Positions 57,140 to 64,000 of a DNA stretch of 64,000 nt are shown here, piece after piece; the stretch's first letter is position 1; every line of letters starts with the position of its first letter. This stretch comes from Lobosporangium transversale (lineage: Eukaryota; Mortierellomycota; Mortierellomycetes; Mortierellales; Mortierellaceae). Below the pieces are notes generated by a model that ran no database searches, had not been told where the DNA came from, and was given only the letters and a program-made list of their open reading frames with translations. A program made the translations under genes and the position numbers. The stretch spans positions 620,001-684,000 of the forward strand of contig NW_019028991.1 in NCBI RefSeq assembly GCF_002105155.1, given 5' to 3'.

Positions 57140-59092
57140 ATGGTCCGTTCAGCAATCGATCCCATCCGTCCTGGAGCATCCCTGATTCTCGCCTGGCAGA
57201 TCAAACATAAACATGTTGTCATTATCGGAGGCGGTTTTGTCGCTGCTGGACGTACGTATTGCTCTTCTTCCGGTGGTCGATCCTAGCCCGTGCAGCCCTC
57301 TTTTCAATCTTTTGTAGCTCCAAATGTTGAATATTATAATGAATTGTTTTGTTTTGGTCTGTGCATTGACAATACTCCTCCCTTTTTTTTTTATTAATCA
57401 CTTTTAGGCCTTGTGAATGTCTTGGAAGCAGACGCAAGAGTCACTTTGATCTGTCCAGAGAACGAAGAATTGTCAGAAACTGTACGCCAACATTTACAAG
57501 ACCATCCAGAGACTACTCGTCTTGTTGATAGGCCCTTTCAGGATTCAGACCTCACAACTCGGTTCGGTGAACATACAACAACAGTTGCCACAGTAACAGC
57601 AACAACACAAAACCAACATTCTATCGATACAGATAACAACTTGAATGGTGATCTCGAACCTGCTGTTGATATGGTTCTCTCTGCAATCGATGATATCCCA
57701 CTTTCAACCCATATCTATCACCTTGCAAAACGTCTTCGAATCCCTGTAAACATCGCAGATGTGCCTCCACAATGCGATTTCTACTTTTGTTCAACTCATC
57801 GTGACAAAGCCTTACAGGTGGCTGTCTCTACTTCCGGTAAAGGCCCTAAACTAGCCAACTTGGTTCGAAGGCATATTGCAGATCATTTGCCGTACAGAGT
57901 TGGAGATGCGATCGAGCAAGTTGGCGTCCTTCGTGCTAAACTAAGAAAAATGGCCCCTGGTCCTGAAGTAGGGCCTAAACGAATGCAGTGGATGAGTCGT
58001 GTTTGTGAGCAGTGGAAAATGGAGGACCTAGCAGAATTGGAGGAGAAGAGTATGCAGGTCATCTTATCAGGCTTTCGTGATGACAAGGTCTATTCATATG
58101 ATGAAGTCTTGCAAAAGTTGCGCCTTCTGGAGTCATCATCATTGTCATTGGCTGATCGTAAAATTGATGTGACCGCTGCTTTTGTGGAACAGAAACAAGA
58201 ACAAGAGGAACATAAACACAACGTGAGCGCTCAATCGCAAAGTGGCAGATTAATTCTTGTCGGTGCTGGTCCAGGCGATCCTGAATTACTGACTCGAAAA
58301 GCTGTTCGTCTGTTGGAGGAGGCTGAGCTCGTTGTTGCTGACAGACTGATTCCATTGGATGTACTTGATCTTGCTCGAGGTGAGGTACGTATCGCACCCA
58401 AGAAACGTACCATCCTTGCTATTGAACAAGAAAAGCGTGAGCAAATCCCAACTGGTTACGATAGCTCAGACAGCTCCGTCAGCTCCGTCAGCACTGTTTG
58501 CTCCGATAGCGACCAAGACTCGGTTCTACCAAAGTCAAGGTCTTCAGATTATATCCAGGACCAGCTTAATGAATGGTGTCTACAAGGTTTGCGTGAGGGT
58601 AAAACTGTTGTTCGACTAAAGCAAGGTGATCCCTTCATTTTTGGACGTGGTGCCGAAGAAATCTTGTTCTTCCGTGAAAAGGGGTTTGAAGCCGAGGTTG
58701 TCCCTGGAATCTCGTCTGCATTGTCTGCACCCTTGACAGCCAACATCCCCTTGACTCACCGAGGGTCCGCAGATCAAGTAGTTATCACCACAGCACAAGC
58801 TAAAGGAGGTGTTCTACCAGATAACTTCCCTACATATGATAGCAAGAGGACTGTTGTCATTCTGATGGGTGTAGGCAAGGCTAAGGAGATCTCGGATCTG
58901 ATGCAGTCACCAAAACTGAGCTGGCCAGCCAATATTCCCGTGGTTGTGGTTGAGAATGCTCATTGTCCAGAGGAGAGAGTGATGGATGCAACCCTTTCCA
59001 CCTTAGCACAGGTGGTAGAAGAGCAAAAGGCAGTGCCACCAGCTGTGTTTGTCATCGGGTGGGCAGGATCTGTTCTTCGCAAAGCCTTGTAA
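57140..59092 (+). CDS. MET1: Uroporphyrinogen-III methyltransferase with siroheme-synthase N-terminal domain (MET1-like)
   Basis: This enzyme makes precorrin-2 for siroheme, the cofactor of sulfite and nitrite reductase. There are two exons: 57140-57251 and 57408-59092 (598 aa, phases agree; yeast Met1 is of similar length). The N-terminal third is CysG/Met8-like: HVVIIGGGFVAAGR NAD-binding loop, LRIPVNIADVPPQCDFYF (contains the Asp position of the dehydrogenase/chelatase site), VAVSTSGKGPKLANLVRRHI. The C-terminal SUMT domain has LILVGAGPGDPELLTRKAVR, VVRLKQGDPFIFGRGAEE, EVVPGISSALSAPLTANIPL and THRGSADQVVITTAQ. A Ser/Asp-rich insert of about 30 residues (SSDSSVSSVSTVCSDSDQD) interrupts the SUMT domain after IAPKKR. 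Whether the N-terminal domain is still catalytic is not decidable from sequence alone. Confidence 0.9.
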
Positions 59093-59281
59093 TATTCACC
59101 ATCCATCACCTCACTGCATATTTAATTTATTTACGTCTGTATTATTTATATTTTAATCATATATCCTCCTGCGCATTGTACATAAACCCAAGATTGATCT
59201 CCTATTATGTTCACCCAGAGTGCTTACTCTTTTCTCTTTTGATGAATTATGAAGCTGTATTGTCGATCATGGCCGCTCTCC

Positions 59282-62200
59282 TCATGCACAGCTTTGCAGG
59301 TGCTGTATCCACTTGATAAGATTGCATGCAGCTATTAAAGATGGGCAACGGTGTCGTCCTAGCTGTGGCCGTTGTATCTGCTTGTTAAACTCATGAAGTA
59401 AATTGGAAACGCCTGCTATCAGATTTACCAGGCCGCCATTCATAAAGCCTACTAGCCTGCCATCAAGATCTGCTTCTATCATCTACAAAAATCAACTTTT
59501 TTTTTAAAGGCCATTCATGTACCACAAGATTTATGTAGACGCTGGAATACATACCAATTTTATGATAGTAAGAATGTTGACAGCGTTACAGGCCATTTTT
59601 TCAATTAAAAGGTACATCAATGTTGTCGGACTACCTGTTTCATTTTCGTCAGGACCACAAACACTATCATATTCGCATGTATCATTAACCTCCTCAGGCG
59701 GGACAATACTAGCAGGGTCTGGTAGAACTTTTTTACTTATGACCGCTCTTCTCCACTGTTGTTGCAACAGTGTCGCTTCTAAAATCCATCGCTGTAAGAG
59801 CTGTTGCGCAAGTACAGGCCCCGCATGCTTCACCAGTCGATTAATGAAAAGTTCCTCATGGCTATTGGCATAGACACCAACCAGCAGCCTCCAAACAGTC
59901 CTACTATCTGCCTATTAGGGGATTCAAAATTATTTAATCAACATATCCTTTGGAACCCTTACATTATAATAATAATAAAAAAAGATATGGGCATAATCCA
60001 TATTACGTCTGCTCTTACAGAACCAATGAGAATATCAGTTAGAGTGTCAACAAGCAAATCAAGGTAGCTAAGCAGTTCGTCCCTTGTCTCAGCTGGTGTA
60101 GCGCATTCCATATCCTGTCCTCGTATATTGTGTAATCGACGAATAATTAACTCTATAAGGCTAGTTACTAGCTTTGCAAGAACATATCCCTGTGACTCAT
60201 CACTTTCGTTGAGGAATTTGTTTATGGCGATTGCAAACCATATTATGACTGCAAGATCATCAGCTGAAATCCAAAAAGTGTGAGGGCGACACAAATGTGT
60301 CTTGACTAACAAAAAAGTTCCAAGAATTGCGATATGGACCTTGGTGTATTGCGTTGTAGATGGTGGCTGCTGCAAATAATGTATATTCTTGTTGGTTTGC
60401 TCTAGACTTTCTTCTATTATTTCCTGGATGACAACCCAGAGCGATGGTAGAGCTTGTGGGTCGTCATCAAAGATGCTTTCTATGAAAGGAAGAGAAAATG
60501 AAAATCCTTTAATAAATGACTGAGAAGTCATATGTATAATGAGACATAGTCCTCTAAGACTAGGTATGTCTTTACCTCTGCAGTGCTCGCTAAAAAATAT
60601 GAGTAGTTTTAGCGTAGAACCGAATGCGCAGTAAAATACGTCTTCATCTTCAACCATTTCGTTCTGGATGGTTTCAATGTAAAGCAGGAGGCGTTCAATA
60701 CCTTTTCAAATATTTGAACGTTAGCTTGATACACAATATAGAGCATCCTATAGACATAACTGAGGAAACTGCTGAGAAATGCTTCGGCATTTTACCTGCA
60801 GAGGGCTCTGTCATGATTATTTCCCATTTAAGTAGAGGATCCTGGCCTTCAGGAGCGTTTAGTAAAGGCACAATCGAATCGAACACCTGCCAGAAGTAGC
60901 TCATCACTGATCCAGCTATCATTATTAGTGATAAGATGGTTATACGATAGCCCAATTTAGGTATCAAATCCTAACATACCCTCAGGCATAATTTCTGCGC
61001 TGGAAAGCTGGGTACATATCCAGCTGGCAATAGGCTCGAGAGCCAGCTTTGGAGTCTGTTCGAAGGCATCGTAGTGTCCCTCAATGCTAACAGCTGTCAT
61101 CCTGACGATGCTGCATAGTACATAAAGGATATGTCGTGTTTTAAGGTCGTCGCACTCAACATCTTTAGATTCAGCCACATGGCATGCCAGTTTGAATAAA
61201 TCCTATGCAAGCAATACCATCCAAGTGCTTGAAAATGAGAAGCCATCTAAGCTCTTTGTAACATCATTTTTTGCTCATAACTTACCTTCATGGAGCAGAG
61301 AGCGCTTGGATAACCCAGGATCATAAGTGAAATGTACTGTACCATGCTAGATTCCATGAGTTTCATCTGTCTGACAGGCTCAACAGGAAAATGCTTGAGC
61401 AGCCATATCAACATCTATGGTTATAGAGCCACTAATTAGCTCCACAATCACCCGAGTGAAATCAGGCCCAATAACTTATTTAGAGATTGACGTGTACCAA
61501 TTCCTGAAATGTCTCATCTGAAGGGTGCGGCCCGTGCCTGCCACGATTCCAGTTGTGTCTCCAAATCCAAGGCAAAATATCCTGTAGGCAGTCTTCAATC
61601 ACTCTTTTGCAGAATCCCCCTTCTGGGCCGCATATTGATTGTCTAATACCGCTCATGATCCTTAGGAAGGTGAAAGGCCTAGTTTCGACACCTTTTGGCT
61701 CCAGCTTACTTTCCGTCCTCTATGATGGCGCAGTAAAAAGTAACGTTGAGGGCGAAGGCATACTAGAGATATCTTCAATGTGCTCAATCTATTGAAGGCT
61801 TACAATATATATCCATGTTAATTGTATCCAACTCGAGCCATAAAAATGTTCGAGTCTTTTCTCTTTCGCGACCAATTTCAAAATAGACTCATGAAAATGC
61901 TTTATATCTCTATTTTCGAGCACAGTGTTGTCAAACAAGGTTAGTTACAAGTGAATAGATGCTTAAGACTCTGCTATGACTGCAAGAATTTACCCGGAAG
62001 GTCTGCATCTTTTGTAGCGTAGATAAATTATAGCTACCGCCCATCGTTGGCATTCCTGGAACAACTCCTGAGATAAATTCGCGAAGCTATCTTTGCAAAT
62101 GAACGATGCCAAGCTATCACCTGGGCAGTGCATCAGAAAGAGAACCATAAGTAGCCAATTCGCTTTAATGCTTTGTCGAATTGGAGAAGCTGAAAAGCCT

Positions 62201-63539
62201 TACTATTAATTGCCATGAGGGCATCTGGTGATGGGAACCTATCGCCTTGGCGAAAAGAAGTGCCGCTGTCGTGTGTACCAATAAAGATATTCCCATATTC
62301 AGTGATCGTAGTAACCAAGGCTCTACAAATGGCGCTATCCAGCGCAGTAGCTGTGGTTCTAGAGCATCTCAGTGCGTGAACAAGCAGATCATATTTATCT
62401 ACAAATGTATAAATTGTTAATACCTATTAGATAAACACCAATTGCAACGTGACAAGTTGAAAAGTATATATATAATAAAAGTAACTGGATTTAATTGGAC
62501 AAAAGCAAGGATTTACAAAGGCCGTTAACGAATTCTATTGCAGTTCGTTGGATCCAAGGGTCGGTATGGAGTTTTTTCAGATGCTGCAGTAACAACTCCA
62601 GACCGGTTATTAATTGGATGATTTCATTAGTGCATCCTGGTAACTTTTTTTTTTAAAAAAAAAAAAGAGAGAGAGAGCAAGTCGTGAATATATATGTGTA
62701 TGTAGTAGCTCTGATTCAAAACCTCTTACCTACCAAATGCCATGGCAGAAGGTAATGTTCATAAATCCGTAGAACTAAACATATAAGGTCTTTGAACACG
62801 GGTGATGTGAAGTCGTCTTCGCTTTCCAGAAGCGTGTATAAAATAGTAAGAATGGAAGCTAAAGCTTCCTCATCTGTGATTTAATGTCAAAAAAGTTTAA
62901 TAGAAGGGAAAAAATTAACCTTAATAATACCACAAATTCTTTTCGCAACTTGGGGCTCAGTTGACCCACATGAGAGAAGGAGCTGACGGAATGAGAGCCG
63001 ATCTAGACCATGTAACGAGATGCGTTGCTGGTGAATTCCTCCCAAAGCTTGATAGATTGGTGTAAAAAGATGAGTTATTAATGGCTCGATGACCAAGTAA
63101 TCAAATGTCCTGTTCTTGGCGGAATGGGTAGTGTCCTTCGAAGGCAATCTGTGGTAGGCCGCCTGCATGACATTGCATACTAATTCTAACTGTGGAGACA
63201 GAGCTATTTCATGGCTGAAAAGCTCGAGTCGACCTATGACGCGAAAAGGGATTGACTTAATCTATATATTGTCTGTAATATAACTTTTTCGGTTGAGTTG
63301 TTCCCCCTAGTTGTCTCATTTTATTCCGCTTTGTGAGTACCATGTAACGAAGTGAAGAGCATATCGAAGAGTTCTCTTGAAAACTCAAGAGTTTTGTTGA
63401 TGGTATTGTCAAGTTCTTCTGCTGAAAGCATAGCGCCCGAGCGTTCCATGAGCTGAGGGTCTTGCAATGCGACCAACTGTTTGAGTGTCCTTTCAAGCAC
63501 TGAAGCTACTTCTTGAATTTTGCATGCCCTCATCTTCAT
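59282..63539 (-). CDS. Large unrecognised multi-exon alpha-helical protein
   Basis: At least twelve minus-strand exons read with good splice sites and helical, Leu-rich content. From the N-terminus: VASVLERTLKQLVALQDPQL and ELFDMLFTSLHG (63539-63340), FDYLVIEPLITHLFTPIYQA with KRICGIIK (63170-62920), LASILTILYTLLESEDD (near 62870), IIQLITGLELLLQHLKKLH (near 62620), TRHILYVLCSIVRMTAVSI (near 61130), WQVFDSIVPLLNAPEGQDPL (near 60895), then a long exon 60657-60020 (LPSLWVVIQEIIEESLEQTN, DDLAVIIWFAIAINKFLNES). The end is near 59833-59282 (LAQQLLQRWILEATLLQQQW; stop TGA at 59282). This looks like a HEAT/ARM-type alpha solenoid. I do not recognise the family. The frame stays open upstream of ATG 63539, so more N-terminal exons may exist. 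It converges on MET1. Confidence 0.6.
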
Positions 63540-64000
63540 TACATAGAATGGATCTTTTGTGAACAGAAGGAGGATAAGTTTATTATGACCCCCAGCGAAG
63601 AGCTTCTTTCTTTTTCAAAGCTAATGTGAATGACATCACATGCCTTTATGAAGCCACCAAGCAACCAGTTAATCCAACCAGCCTAGACAGCCCAGACAAG
63701 TCTTATGCTTCGAAGTGTTTTGAAGTGCGTGGCTATCTTTTGGCTATGCTTTGAAGTATAAAGTGTGGATTTCTGTTCAGAAGGATATTGATGAAGAATG
63801 TATCACGGTTTCGGATCTATTTTTTACTCTGGATAATGTGCTTAATTGCCTATTGCATCGCCTTTGCACATAAACAAGTCTCAACGATTGGTCATAAAAA
63901 GTTATGAACGCAATCGGAATGCTGTCATTCACAACTCGCAGCACAGACGTTGTTCACAGCTTTTTTAAATACAAAGACACCAGGATTCACGTTATGAATT
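63540..64000. other. Right-edge sequence upstream of the helical gene
   Basis: On the minus strand, 63595-63540 remains open in frame with the first called exon (KLFAGGHNKLILLLFTKDPF), preceded by a plausible acceptor TTAG near 63620. It may be coding. The remaining 370 bases show nothing I can name. Confidence 0.4.

Overview
The window is eukaryotic and almost certainly from a filamentous fungus. Genes carry many short spliceosomal introns (GT..AG, often GTAAGT), there are no operons, and the conserved set is typically fungal: ORC4, RAD16, a GGA adaptor, LCB3-like phosphatase, ARA2-like dehydrogenase, MET1-type siroheme enzyme, a CSC1/RSN1 channel and MAM3. Crinkler-type effectors, a Crypton-type recombinase with a GCR1_C domain, F-box/LRR proteins and very long poly(A)/poly(T) tracts point to early-diverging Mucoromycota, most likely Mortierellomycotina. 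That placement is inference from gene content.

Left part (1-6.6 kb): a small inverted-repeat element with target duplication (685-795), then the OTU1/YOD1 deubiquitinase gene (10 exons, + strand) and, converging on it, a GGA clathrin adaptor.

Accessory island (about 7-25 kb): a decayed Tc1/mariner transposase, a Crinkler with NTPase and nuclease domains whose 5' part is broken in frame, a thoroughly decayed second Crinkler, two Fanzor (eukaryotic TnpB-like) relics in opposite orientation, and an apparently intact Crypton-type tyrosine recombinase with all expected catalytic residues. Two ordinary metabolic genes (an LCB3-like sphingoid base phosphate phosphatase and an ARA2-like D-arabinose dehydrogenase) sit inside this island.

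Right part (25-64 kb): dense housekeeping genes. These are a polyamine-oxidase-like flavin amine oxidase, a universal stress protein, a small unrecognised gene, ORC4, a NET-domain protein without bromodomain, an F-box/LRR protein, RAD16 sharing a 289-bp divergent promoter with a second F-box/LRR protein that ends in a long Glu/Arg helix repeat, a CSC1/TMEM63-type channel with a huge C-terminal tail, MAM3/CNNM, MET1, and a long unrecognised alpha-helical multi-exon gene running to the right edge.

The genes do not form one pathway. The main theme is a contrast between conserved core genes and an island of effectors and mobile elements. The best leads are the paired Fanzor relics beside Crinkler relics, the intact Crypton recombinase, and an 8-nt microexon that carries part of the catalytic His codon of the OTU1 protease.
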